Of a stretch of DNA of 64,000 bases, positions 36,813 to 45,320 are shown one piece after another; position 1 is the first letter of the stretch; every line of letters begins with the position of its first letter. The notes beneath the pieces were generated by a model. It saw only the letters and a list, made by a program, of their open reading frames with translations, did no database searches and was not told the origin of the DNA. Source of the DNA: JACKBC01 sp041391125 (GTDB lineage Bacteria > Chloroflexota > Anaerolineae > Caldilineales > Caldilineaceae); NCBI GenBank assembly GCA_041391125.1, contig JAWKON010000011.1, forward strand, positions 62,001 to 126,000, given 5' to 3'. The position numbers were made by a program, and so were the translations under genes.

Positions 36813-37436
36813 ATGGTGAGCAATTATGAATCAACGCGCATGGCGAGAAATTTCTTCAACACATCAATCAATACAGGGAAATATGAGCCGGAAGGCATCT
36901 ATTTAAGCCCGCCATTTACAGGTGATGCTAGAGTCATCCAACGCTGGGGCGATAACGCTGATTATTATGCCAAAGTGACCTACCACGGTGTTCCACTTAA
37001 AGGATATATGGGGGTGGGGTTTGAATTGCAAGTGGGGTCAAAAATTATTGCGCCTGATAGCGGCCGCGTAGTTGAAATCAGTCAAGATTTTGGTGGCCTG
37101 GGAAAATATATCAAGCTAGAGCATTGGTGGGGCGAATCTATCTATGCTAATTTGCGGGACATATTGGTAGACACAGGGCAAAAAGTAGCGCGGCAGCGTA
37201 CGATTGCCACTGTGGCATCGTTTGGAGCATCACTGCATGGACGGCTCCACTTTGGCATTCGCGTCAAACCTTACGATCGTCTAGACGGTTGGGGGGGATT
37301 TACAAATCCTCTGCCATTTTTATATATGGATATTTTGCGCTTTGTCGAAAATCGAAATGCCTTGGGGCAGATTCAGGAGGATGCCGCTAAGCCTATGCCG
37401 TTGTTGGTAGAAGATATTACCATGCGCAGACCCTGA
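36813..37436 (+). CDS. M23/LytM-like protein with lost zinc ligands
   Basis: 207 residues. The core VGSKIIAPDSGRVVEISQDFG, GKYIKLEH, VDTGQKVARQRTIATVASFG and GRLHFGIRVKPYDRLD follows the M23 peptidase fold. However, the first zinc motif (normally HxGxD) reads YMGVGFE and the final HLHF reads RLHF, so three of the four key positions are changed. It is probably a non-enzymatic cell-wall or activator domain, like other degenerate LytM factors. No clear signal peptide. AAGGAGAAAAAAGG lies just upstream. Confidence 0.7.
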   Translation: MVSNYESTRMARNFFNTSINTGKYEPEGIYLSPPFTGDARVIQRWGDNADYYAKVTYHGVPLKGYMGVGFELQVGSKIIAPDSGRVVEISQDFGGLGKYIKLEHWWGESIYANLRDILVDTGQKVARQRTIATVASFGASLHGRLHFGIRVKPYDRLDGWGGFTNPLPFLYMDILRFVENRNALGQIQEDAAKPMPLLVEDITMRRP

Positions 37437-37837
37437 TTGAAACTTTCTCTATTATATTAAGAATATATAGGAGAAGTAGTAGAGGTTGGGGAAAAGGGGA
37501 TAAGTCAATAGCCTTAGTGAAGAGGGCTGCATATAGTAGCAATAAAACTATTCTGGCTCTATTTAGGGGATAGTATAGATATAGGCCTAAAACCAGGCAA
37601 GCATAAGTAGAAGAATAAGACTGGAAACTAGAGGATAGATGCGTAAGACAACAATAAAATATGTCAAGATATAGTGGATCAGATTGTATAAATACCCAAT
37701 CGTGGGGAAAAGTTGTACAACAGGGAATAGAGGCGGATAAAGATGCCGGGTCGATTATCCACAGGCGTTAAACAGATTATCCATAGTAATATTTTAAATT
37801 TCTTGAAAACCATTAAGCTAATTATAGGGTAATTGAT
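37437..37837. other. A+T-rich intergenic region with two DnaA-box-like sites
   Basis: 400 bases, strongly A+T and purine rich in the first half. TTATCCACA (37755-37763, the exact DnaA box) and TTATCCATA (37777-37785) lie 22 bases apart. They might regulate the downstream kinase or be chance; too few boxes for a proven origin. Confidence 0.45.
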
Positions 37838-39931
37838 GTGTTTAGTGCTGAAACAGAGTCGTTGTCCATAGAAAAAGGTCGTCGTTACGAATTTATCGTA
37901 AATACTTCCAAAGAATTAATGGCGCTTATCAATCGTGAATATCGCTATGAAGCGGTTAACGATGAGCATTGCCGCGCGCGCAATCAGCCGCGGGAGGAAA
38001 TTTTGGGGCGTACGGTCAGCGAGCTGTGGAGCCCCGAAATTTTTCATAACACGATTAAAGAGCCGCTAGATCGCTGTTTTGCCGGACAGGAGGTGAATTA
38101 TCAGGCCTACTACGAACATGCCGCTATTGGCATGCGCTATATGGATGTCACCTGCTATCCCTACTATAACCCCGCGGGTGCAGTGACCCATGTAATCGTT
38201 GTGCAACGCGATATTACTGAACGCGAACGCGCTGAACAATCGATGCGGCGCTATGCGCGCCGCCTGGAAACGCTGCATGAGATCGATCGTGGCATATTGG
38301 CTGCGCAATCACCTGAAGAGATTGCCGAAGCCGCTCTTCGTCATTTGCTCTACCTTGTACCATGCCATAGAGCGAGTATTGTGATTTTTGATTCGATAGA
38401 TGTTGCGCTCAGTCAACGCATTGGTGCGTATGCAACTGAAAAGGGGGCAAACCTATGTGGCGGACGACGCGGTCGTGTATTCGAGGTGGCCAATATCCAT
38501 GTGCTGGCTGAATTTAGCAACGAGGAATTCGGGCACGCACCAACTGAATCAGTATCATTTATTAATGTGCCGTTAGTTGTGCAAGGTAAATTGCTGGGTA
38601 CGCTGAGCATGGGGTCTGACGATGCAGCGACCTTTGCTGGTGAACATGCGGACATTGCGCGTGAAGTGGCCTATCAAGTCGCTCTGGCCGTGCAGCAAGC
38701 CCAATTGCGCCAGGAACTTCATCGCTATACAACCGAGTTGGAAGTTTTGGTTGGCGAACGCACGCAGGAAATTGAGCAACGCCGCCAGGTCGCCGAAGGA
38801 ATGCGTGACATTCTCACAATTTTGAATTCTGTACGTCCATTGGATGAGGTGCTCAACTTTATTTTGACTCAGGCCAAAAAACTGCTTGTTACAGACAATG
38901 TGAGCTTTATTGCTCTCTTGAATGATAACGAGCAGGCCGGACTAAAGCCTGTGACAAGTGTGGGCGTGGAAAGTCTGCTGACCGAAGAGATTGAGTTGGC
39001 GCAGGCCATTATTCGGGTGGCGCTTGGACAACAGCAACCCATTGCAATCGACGAATTGTCTTCGGATGTATTGCTCGAATTGGGAATAGAGTTTGCGCCT
39101 GTCTCTCCACGTTATGCTTCCATTTTGGTCGCGCCGCTTTCTGTTAATCAAAGTGGCGCCGAAGGCGCGCTAGTTGTCTATTTTGTCGATGCGCATCAGT
39201 TTTCCGTGGAAGAGATGGAAACGACAACTTCATTAGCCGATCAGACGGCGTTGGCGATTGAAAATGCGCGCCTGTATCAAAGTGCTGAACAATTAGCCGT
39301 TATGGAAGAGCGTGAACGGCTAGCCAGGGAATTACATGATTCCGTGACCCAATCGCTCTACAGTCTATCCCTCTTTTCCGAGGCCGGCCAGCGCTTAATC
39401 CGCGTAGGCGATACAATGCGTGTTGAAGAATATCTAGGGCAACTGGGCGAAACTGCCCAGCAAGCGCTAAAGGAGATGCGACTGTTGCTCTATGAATTGC
39501 GACCGGCTGTACTTGAACAGGAAGGGCTGATAGGAGCACTGCGCCGTCGTCTGGATGCAGTGGAGAAACGTGCGGGAATTAATTTTACCTTCGAGGTTGA
39601 TGAACCGATTGTATTGCCGCTTCCTGTCGAAGAGGGTTTTTACCGAATTGCGCAGGAGGCGTTGAATAATTCATTAAAACATGCTTTTGCAACCCATGTC
39701 TGCGTTTCAATTAAGCGTAAAGGCAGTGAAACTATAATGCAGATTGCCGACAACGGCGTCGGTTTTCGTGAGGATGAAACTAAGATGACAGGAGGAATGG
39801 GGCTTTCCGGTATGCGAGAACGCGTTCAGAAACTGGGCGGTAATCTCTATATCGAATCTGCCCCCAATCAAGGCGCCACCATTACTGTACATGTAGTGAC
39901 CCAGGAGGAGAATCAATCGACGCTGGCATAG
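37838..39931 (+). CDS. NarL-family sensor histidine kinase (PAS, two GAF, HisKA_3, HATPase)
   Basis: 697 residues, soluble. PAS (about 15-125, ending in VIVVQRDITERERAE), GAF 1 (about 140-285), coiled coil, GAF 2 (about 320-480), dimerisation HisKA_3 with phospho-acceptor His in ERERLARELHDSVTQSLYSL (about residue 498), and a C-terminal HATPase with IADNGVGF and GGMGLSGMRERVQKLGG. No membrane helix, so it senses a cytoplasmic signal. The start is GTG 37838. The response regulator follows 43 bases later, a classic two-component pair. Confidence 0.9.
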   Translation: MFSAETESLSIEKGRRYEFIVNTSKELMALINREYRYEAVNDEHCRARNQPREEILGRTVSELWSPEIFHNTIKEPLDRCFAGQEVNYQAYYEHAAIGMRYMDVTCYPYYNPAGAVTHVIVVQRDITERERAEQSMRRYARRLETLHEIDRGILAAQSPEEIAEAALRHLLYLVPCHRASIVIFDSIDVALSQRIGAYATEKGANLCGGRRGRVFEVANIHVLAEFSNEEFGHAPTESVSFINVPLVVQGKLLGTLSMGSDDAATFAGEHADIAREVAYQVALAVQQAQLRQELHRYTTELEVLVGERTQEIEQRRQVAEGMRDILTILNSVRPLDEVLNFILTQAKKLLVTDNVSFIALLNDNEQAGLKPVTSVGVESLLTEEIELAQAIIRVALGQQQPIAIDELSSDVLLELGIEFAPVSPRYASILVAPLSVNQSGAEGALVVYFVDAHQFSVEEMETTTSLADQTALAIENARLYQSAEQLAVMEERERLARELHDSVTQSLYSLSLFSEAGQRLIRVGDTMRVEEYLGQLGETAQQALKEMRLLLYELRPAVLEQEGLIGALRRRLDAVEKRAGINFTFEVDEPIVLPLPVEEGFYRIAQEALNNSLKHAFATHVCVSIKRKGSETIMQIADNGVGFREDETKMTGGMGLSGMRERVQKLGGNLYIESAPNQGATITVHVVTQEENQSTLA

Positions 39932-39974
39932 AGAAGTTGTCTATATTGATTCACAATTACATTCTTATGGAGGC

Positions 39975-40673
39975 ATGATGCAACCACACGGTAGATGGCG
40001 ACAGCCAAAGTCTGACCATATTCGAGTGCTTATTTCGGATGATCATGATGTTGTGCGTAGAGGGCTGCGCGCTTTTTTGGAGACCGAACAGGATATCGAA
40101 ATTGTTGGCGAAGCAGTGGATGGTGTTGAAGCAGTGCTAAAAGCGCGGGCATTACAACCGGACGTGATTTTGCTGGATCTCATGATGCCGCGTAAAAACG
40201 GTATTGAAGCGATTACAGACATTAAAAATGAAAATCCCGACGCTTCAATTCTCGTTTTGACAAGTTATTCGGATGACGAAAAAGTGTTTGCCGCTATTAA
40301 AGCCGGCGCATTAGGGTATTTACTCAAAGAAACTTCACCGGATGAATTGTTGCAAGCCGTACGCGATGTGCATCGTGGGGAATCCTCCTTGCATCCAGCT
40401 ATTGCGCGCAAACTGATCCGGGAGTTGAACCGACCATCCACATTGCCACCCTCAGATGAGCCATTGACGGATCGCGAAGTAGAGGTATTGGTAAGAGTGG
40501 CGCGTGGGCTTTCCAATCAGGAAATTGCCGATACACTGATAATAAGTGAACGAACTGTACGCACACACGTGAGCAATATCCTGAGTAAATTGCATCTGGC
40601 CAACCGCACGCAGGCGGCGCTGTATGCCCTTAAGGAAGGGTTAACCAGCCTGGATGAGGCCAGTGCACTTTAG
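39975..40673 (+). CDS. NarL/FixJ-type response regulator
   Basis: 232 residues. Receiver domain 10-130 with DDHD acidic pair near residue 22, phosphorylation Asp in DVILLDLMMPRKNG (about 64) and Lys in YLLKETSPDEL. A LuxR-type helix-turn-helix lies at 155-220 (LTDREVEVLVRVARGLSNQEIADTLIISERTVRTHVSNIL). GGAGG precedes tandem ATGs. Partner of the upstream kinase; target genes unknown. Confidence 0.93.
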   Translation: MMQPHGRWRQPKSDHIRVLISDDHDVVRRGLRAFLETEQDIEIVGEAVDGVEAVLKARALQPDVILLDLMMPRKNGIEAITDIKNENPDASILVLTSYSDDEKVFAAIKAGALGYLLKETSPDELLQAVRDVHRGESSLHPAIARKLIRELNRPSTLPPSDEPLTDREVEVLVRVARGLSNQEIADTLIISERTVRTHVSNILSKLHLANRTQAALYALKEGLTSLDEASAL

Positions 40674-40712
40674 GCTACGACTTTTATAGGAAGTTCATAA
40701 AAACATAGGACG

Positions 40713-40739
40713 AAAGACCGCTCACCGAGCGGTCTTTTT
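40713..40739 (+). terminator. Terminator after the two-component pair
   Basis: AAAGACCGCTC pairs with GAGCGGTCTTT around a 3-nt loop, then TTG, 40 bases after the stop. Confidence 0.85.
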
Positions 40740-41006
40740 GTTTATGTAAAGATACGCCAGATTCTGCTCCTTCGCGGCTCCTAAACGTGGGATAATTTTT
40801 CGCAGATATTTCTTGCTCTGCCGATTATCTGAATGTGTGTCCAGCGTGCTGATGTGCGCGACATATTTGAATAAGTTAACCACAGTGCGATTGCTTTGAA
40901 AATGGATGTTTTCAGCTGTTGTCCCAGAGAAATCAACCATTCATTTTCAAACAGAGTTTAATGTCAGCTATTGCGAGGTGAATAGCCAAGTTTAGGAGAT
41001 TTAATA

Positions 41007-41978
41007 ATGGAACAGTTGTACACCTCTGGCTATAAGGGGTCATCAGACAAGCGCGCGCTGATTACGCGCCCAGTTGAGGCACTTGGGCCTTCATTTGCCA
41101 ACTCAGAACGCCCCATCCGCGTTTTGGTAGCGGATGATCAAGACATGATGCGTGAGTTGTTGTCAATGTCATTGCAGCGTATGGGATATAGTGTCAGGAC
41201 CGCGTGCAATGGCAAAGAGGCGCTCGAACTGTTTCAATGCACCCCGTTTGATCTCTTATTGTTAGATGTCGTAATGCCCGAAATGACCGGTTTTGAGGTT
41301 TGTACAGCTGTTCGTCAATTTTCAGACGTACCTATCATTATGTTGACTGCCCTTAGCCGGCCTGATGACATTGTTAAAGGTTTGGAGTATGGCGCAGATA
41401 ACTACATAACTAAACCCTTTTCTTTCAAAGAGGTGGAAGCAAAAATCCAAGCTATTGTACGTCGAACCTTTTTCCCTTCGGAGCTTACCACCTATTCGAT
41501 TTTAGAAGAGGGCGACTTATGGCTGAATACGGAAACACAAGAAGTAAGGCTTGAGGGCATTCCTGTCGAGTTGACGCCGATTGAATTTGGGCTATTGCAC
41601 CGCCTAATTTTGCACCCAAATCAACCAGTGAGCAAAGAAGAATTGCTGGAAAAAGTGTGGCCCGAAGACGCATCTAATAATCTCAATATTGTCGAACTGG
41701 CAATCCGGCGTTTGCGTACAAAGATTGAAGCCGATGTAGCGGCTCCACAGCGTGTTATTACCCTACGTGGCTTTGGTTATCGTTTAAATACATTTGAGCC
41801 CTCTTCCCGTGGGCATTTATCTAGTTCACAAAGAGATGGTGGGCATTTTACTCCCAGTCATCGTTCTCATGAACCGATGACTGGGAGTAAAATGCCAGAA
41901 ATCGCTGCTACATTTAAAGATGATGAACTGGATGACTTTGTTGTTCATCCTTATGAACCAGCAATCATGAGTATGTAA
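41007..41978 (+). CDS. OmpR-family response regulator with C-terminal extension
   Basis: 323 residues. Receiver about 35-155 (VLVADDQDMMRELL, LLLLDVVMPEMTGFE with the phosphorylated Asp, IIMLTALSRPDDIVKGLEYGADNYITKPF) and winged-helix DNA-binding domain about 165-265 (IPVELTPIEFGLLHRLILHPNQPVSKEELLEKVWP, RRLRTKIE, RGFGYRL). A 30-residue N-terminal and a 55-residue C-terminal extension are unusual; the latter contains a perfect hairpin sequence. No kinase gene adjoins it, so its partner is elsewhere. Confidence 0.9.
   Translation: MEQLYTSGYKGSSDKRALITRPVEALGPSFANSERPIRVLVADDQDMMRELLSMSLQRMGYSVRTACNGKEALELFQCTPFDLLLLDVVMPEMTGFEVCTAVRQFSDVPIIMLTALSRPDDIVKGLEYGADNYITKPFSFKEVEAKIQAIVRRTFFPSELTTYSILEEGDLWLNTETQEVRLEGIPVELTPIEFGLLHRLILHPNQPVSKEELLEKVWPEDASNNLNIVELAIRRLRTKIEADVAAPQRVITLRGFGYRLNTFEPSSRGHLSSSQRDGGHFTPSHRSHEPMTGSKMPEIAATFKDDELDDFVVHPYEPAIMSM
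41842..41896. repeat. Perfect 22-bp inverted repeat inside a coding region
   Basis: The left arm 41842-41863 (GGCATTTTACTCCCAGTCAT..) and the right arm 41875-41896 are exact inverted copies with an 11-nt loop, within the C-terminal extension of the OmpR-type regulator. Confidence 0.85.
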
Positions 41979-42029
41979 ATCATAAAATCAATCGGGCGAA
42001 ATCGGTTTTCAAAAAAAGTAGTACCCCAT

Positions 42030-42070
42030 ATAGCGCCAGCATCTGATAGACTAGATGCTGGCGCTATTTG
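42030..42070 (+). terminator. Terminator after the OmpR-type regulator
   Basis: ATAGCGCCAGCATCT pairs perfectly with AGATGCTGGCGCTAT around an 8-nt loop and is followed by TTGATTT. Confidence 0.85.
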
Positions 42071-42235
42071 ATTTAAAAATGGCGGTGATTCTCATAAACG
42101 TGCAATGTTGCAGAATGCGAGTTGAAATGATCTGGAAACGAATTGCAATGAATCGTAGATTTGCTATATCATAGAAAGCGTTTTATATAAGACGGAGTGC
42201 AAATTAGCGCTCTCAATGTGTCGTTTCTTGGCGCT

Positions 42236-42311
42236 TATACTGCGGTTGAGATGAAAAGTGCGGTTTTTCCAGCAGGTTTTGCCTAAAACTTTTCATTCAG
42301 AGCTGAGTATA
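42236..42311 (+). repeat. Hairpin element family B, copy 3
   Basis: Begins TATACTGCGGTTGAGATGAA and ends CATTCAGAGCTGAGTATA, with inner arms TGAAAAGT and ACTTTTCA, 28 bases before the protease gene. Confidence 0.75.
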
Positions 42312-42339
42312 GCGAGTTCACATATTTTTTGTTCAAGTT

Positions 42340-43557
42340 ATGTTGAAGAGCACTTCTTTTATTTATATTGTGTTTCTCGGTATGCTGCTGTCAGGCTGTG
42401 AAGGGTTGCTTGGCAGTGCAAAAAGCGTACCGCTGCCCTTTATGCCGCTTGCAACGCCGATTCCGGTTCCAACATTTACCCCAACACCTGGTACAAGCAT
42501 GAGGTCTGCCAATACAGATAGTCACCTGGCTGAGCCTGAGATCGATGCAAATGGATTGGACGTAGTGGAACGCCGCGTGATCGGTGTATATGAAAAAGCG
42601 TCACCATCTGTGGTGAACGTTACCACCCAGGTTTTGCGGCGCAGCTTCTTCTTTGAGGTCGTGCCGGAGGAGGGGGCGGGCTCTGGCTTTGTCATCAGCA
42701 GTGAGGGGTATATTCTCACCAATTATCATGTGGTCGAAGATGCGCAAACTGTGGAAGTGAATCTCAGCGATGACACCACCCTGGATGCACAAGTCATCGG
42801 TGTTGATCCCCGCAACGACATTGCCGTATTGAAGGTGGAGGCTCCGCCCGAACTCCTTGTTCCCGTTGAATTTGGGACATCTGACAATCTAAGAGTTGGC
42901 CAGCGCGCCATTGCTATTGGCAACCCGTTTGGCCAATTCGGCAACACGCTTACCATTGGCGTAGTGAGCGCACTCAACCGTACGCTGGAAGGCCCGGATG
43001 GACGCACCATTACGGGGATCATCCAAACGGATGCCGCCATCAATCGTGGCAATTCTGGTGGCCCTTTACTTGATAGCAGCGGGCGCGTGATAGGCATCAA
43101 TACCGCCATATTCAGCCCCAGTGGATCCAGTGCTGGCGTGGGATTTGCCGTCCCCATTGACACGGTGCGCCGCCTGCTGCCAGACCTGCTCGAATTGGGG
43201 CGCTATCGCCATCCGTGGCTTGGGGTGCAGTATGCATACTCTATTACGCCCAATCTGGCGCGCAATCTTAAATTACCGGTTGAGAACGGCTTGCTGCTGG
43301 TGCAACTCTATCAGAGAAGTCCACTGGCGCAGGCTGGTGTGCTGGGCGCCCAACAGGAAACGGTTTTGGGTAACCGGCGCGTTTACATTGGCGGCGACAT
43401 TTTGTTGGCCATTGATGATGTTTTAATGACGCAAGTAGGTGAACTGGAAACCTATTTGGAGGATCATTATCATGTGGGAGACCAGGTCACCGTGACGCTT
43501 GTGCGCGATGGACAGCAGTTCTCTCTGGTCATCGAACTAGTGGAAGAGCCGGGTTAG
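42340..43557 (+). CDS. HtrA/DegP-like serine protease lipoprotein
   Basis: 405 residues. Lipoprotein signal with lipobox LLSGC (Cys about residue 20), a Thr/Pro-rich linker, then a trypsin-like protease: GSGFVISSEGYILTNYHVV (catalytic His ~129), DPRNDIAVLKV (Asp ~159), TDAAINRGNSGGPLLDSSG (Ser ~238). One PDZ domain finishes it (HPWLGVQYAYS, then RVYIGGDILLAIDDVLM). It degrades or refolds damaged exported proteins outside the membrane. Ribosome-binding site is weak; element B3 lies directly upstream. Confidence 0.92.
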   Translation: MLKSTSFIYIVFLGMLLSGCEGLLGSAKSVPLPFMPLATPIPVPTFTPTPGTSMRSANTDSHLAEPEIDANGLDVVERRVIGVYEKASPSVVNVTTQVLRRSFFFEVVPEEGAGSGFVISSEGYILTNYHVVEDAQTVEVNLSDDTTLDAQVIGVDPRNDIAVLKVEAPPELLVPVEFGTSDNLRVGQRAIAIGNPFGQFGNTLTIGVVSALNRTLEGPDGRTITGIIQTDAAINRGNSGGPLLDSSGRVIGINTAIFSPSGSSAGVGFAVPIDTVRRLLPDLLELGRYRHPWLGVQYAYSITPNLARNLKLPVENGLLLVQLYQRSPLAQAGVLGAQQETVLGNRRVYIGGDILLAIDDVLMTQVGELETYLEDHYHVGDQVTVTLVRDGQQFSLVIELVEEPG

Positions 43558-43558
43558 A

Positions 43559-43650
43559 ATCGAACACAGATGTGGCTGATTAAACGGATGGGTACAGATT
43601 TGGGGATTCAAGCTTGTAGATCCATCCGATCTGTTTAATCTGTGTTCTAT
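43559..43650. repeat. Family A-like palindromic repeat (GAACACAGAT variant)
   Basis: GAACACAGATGTGGCTGATT and AATCTGTGTTCTATT at the two ends with inner GATTAAACGGATGG and CCATCCGATCTGTTTAAT. A related copy lies at 46487-46575. Confidence 0.65.
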
Positions 43651-43651
43651 T

Positions 43652-44677
43652 TCATGCCACAAAGAGGTTTACCGCGTCGCGCAGCATGGCCGCCGCCGTG
43701 GGCAGTGGTTCGCGTTCCCACAGCTTGTAATACATTTTGCCATAGAGATCGCTATGGATTTCAATCCCCATTTCCCAACCATCGCACCCGGCCAAAAACT
43801 CGCCTTTATTTAGCACGACTGGCTCAACAGAAAGCACATATCCATCTGGCGTAGCGCTTGCAGTGGCCAACAGCTTAATGGTACGTCCTCGCACGAGCGC
43901 CTCCTGAAGCTGTTCGGCGCTGATCTGCGTAATGCCCTGCACCGATATGTCTGACAGTGTCACATCCACGCCCAGAAAGCTATTCGCAATAATCACCATC
44001 TTGTTGGCCGTATCCCACCCCTCCACATCCAGCGCTGGATCCGCTTCGGCAATACCGCGTGCTTGCGCCTCCGCCAGTGCCTCGGCATAAGAACGACCTT
44101 CCGCCATTTCACCCAAAATAAAATTGCTGGTGCTGTTAAAGATACCGCGCAGCAAAGTCACATCGGCCGCAATCAGGTCGCGGCGTCCAATGTTGATCAC
44201 CGGCAGCGCGCCGCAAACGGTAGCGCTGAAAGCCAATCCCGCGCCAGTGCGGGCCGCGATCTCATGCAATTCACGGAAGGCCAACACTAGTGGACCCTTG
44301 TTGGCCAGCACCACGTTAATGCCGCGCTCCAACGCTGTGCGCGTCACGGAAAGGCCCGGCTCCCCATGCTCCAGATTTACGGGAGAGCCTTCCATCACCA
44401 GATCGCATGGCAGGACGGACAATACCTGTTGAATATTTTGGTCTGCGACATATCCATCCAAATCGCAAACGCGTCCGCCACGTTCTTTAAACTGGCGTAA
44501 TTCAGTTGGTTCAAAACCTTCCTGATTGATGGCGACACCGCTGCTATCGGCTACGCACACGATTCGAAAGGTCAGATCGTATTGACTCCGCAGCCGCGCT
44601 CCCTTCATCTCCAGGATTTTCAGGAAGTTGCGATTGACGTTGCCCAAGCCAACCAACATAGTGTCAATTGTTTGCAT
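43652..44677 (-). CDS. hom: Homoserine dehydrogenase (no ACT domain)
   Basis: 341 residues. NAD(P)-binding N-terminus (TMLVGLGNVNRNFLKIL) and catalytic region with NVVLANKGPLV, the substrate motif RGIFNSTSNFIL, and AEADPALDVEGWDTANKM. It reduces aspartate semialdehyde to homoserine for threonine, methionine and isoleucine. The C-terminal ACT regulatory domain is absent, so feedback control must act otherwise. Minus strand, upstream of no other amino-acid gene in the same direction except a doubtful small frame. Confidence 0.92.
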   Translation of the reverse strand: MQTIDTMLVGLGNVNRNFLKILEMKGARLRSQYDLTFRIVCVADSSGVAINQEGFEPTELRQFKERGGRVCDLDGYVADQNIQQVLSVLPCDLVMEGSPVNLEHGEPGLSVTRTALERGINVVLANKGPLVLAFRELHEIAARTGAGLAFSATVCGALPVINIGRRDLIAADVTLLRGIFNSTSNFILGEMAEGRSYAEALAEAQARGIAEADPALDVEGWDTANKMVIIANSFLGVDVTLSDISVQGITQISAEQLQEALVRGRTIKLLATASATPDGYVLSVEPVVLNKGEFLAGCDGWEMGIEIHSDLYGKMYYKLWEREPLPTAAAMLRDAVNLFVA

Positions 44678-44725
44678 AAAATGTACTCAATCTGTGATGA
44701 TTTCAAAGAGAATTTGGGGTGGGTT

Positions 44726-45001
44726 TTAGACACTCAAGCGGATTTGAAGATTGGAGGTAGTTTCATATCGATCGATTAGGTCATTGTATCGACCGATTAG
44801 CGCTTTGATAAATTCTTGGTAAGGTGTCTCGTTGAATCCACTGTGTATATGCGAGCTGATGGATAAATATTGCTCGAGTGCTAAGATATCGACTTGATCC
44901 TTGATTCCAATTTCTTGAGCGTCTCGAATCGCGAAATCGATCTTTCGATCTTGAAGGACTATAACAACGGGGTGAAAAACCAGCTTGCAAATTATCCGCA
45001 C
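44726..45001 (-). CDS. Possible small protein, unknown
   Basis: 91 codons with a GTG start, upstream of hom on the same strand with a 48-base gap. A+T-rich codon use unlike its neighbours, mixed helix pattern (YQEFIKALIGRYNDLIDRYE). No ribosome-binding site and no recognised family, so it may not be real. Confidence 0.3.
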   Translation of the reverse strand: MRIICKLVFHPVVIVLQDRKIDFAIRDAQEIGIKDQVDILALEQYLSISSHIHSGFNETPYQEFIKALIGRYNDLIDRYETTSNLQIRLSV

Positions 45002-45194
45002 ATTTTTTGGAATAGTGATTGCGATGAATGAGCGTAAACGTGAATAGTAGTATCATTCATATAGAAATCACTACTGGGCATTCTGTAAGGAAAATGTCGG
45101 CATGGTGAAAACATGACGCCGATGATTAGATATCATGTCTAATCTTGCGCCAATGAGATACCTGAGAATCGTGTATTATATGCGTGGAATTGTG

Positions 45195-45224
45195 TTGACA
45201 TTGCTCAATAATATCTTTTATGAT
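45195..45224 (+). promoter_or_regulatory. Sigma-70-type promoter without a downstream protein gene
   Basis: TTGACA (45195-45200), an 18-base spacer and TATGAT (45219-45224), pointing into the 3' end of carA on the opposite strand. Confidence 0.5.
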
Positions 45225-45230
45225 TGAGCG

Positions 45231-45320
45231 CCACGATACCGATCCATTGGATTAGATAAAGTCAAAAAGCGTAATGGAAGGGAATTCAGTTCAGTCGACA
45301 TTTGTCATTCCCTCTTTTTT
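45231..45320 (+). ncRNA. Candidate short RNA, partly antisense to the carA 3' end
   Basis: From the predicted start about 7 bases after TATGAT the transcript would reach a weak 7-bp hairpin (AGGGAAT/ATTCCCT) followed by CTCTTTTTT near 45317. About 90 nt. Purely a prediction from promoter and terminator patterns. Confidence 0.25.

Noticed and set aside
40722..40940. Minus-strand open frame of 72 codons after the NarL-type regulator
   Set aside because: No ribosome-binding site or recognised family, and its last codons lie in the terminator hairpin of the preceding gene. It could be a remnant, but I cannot support it.
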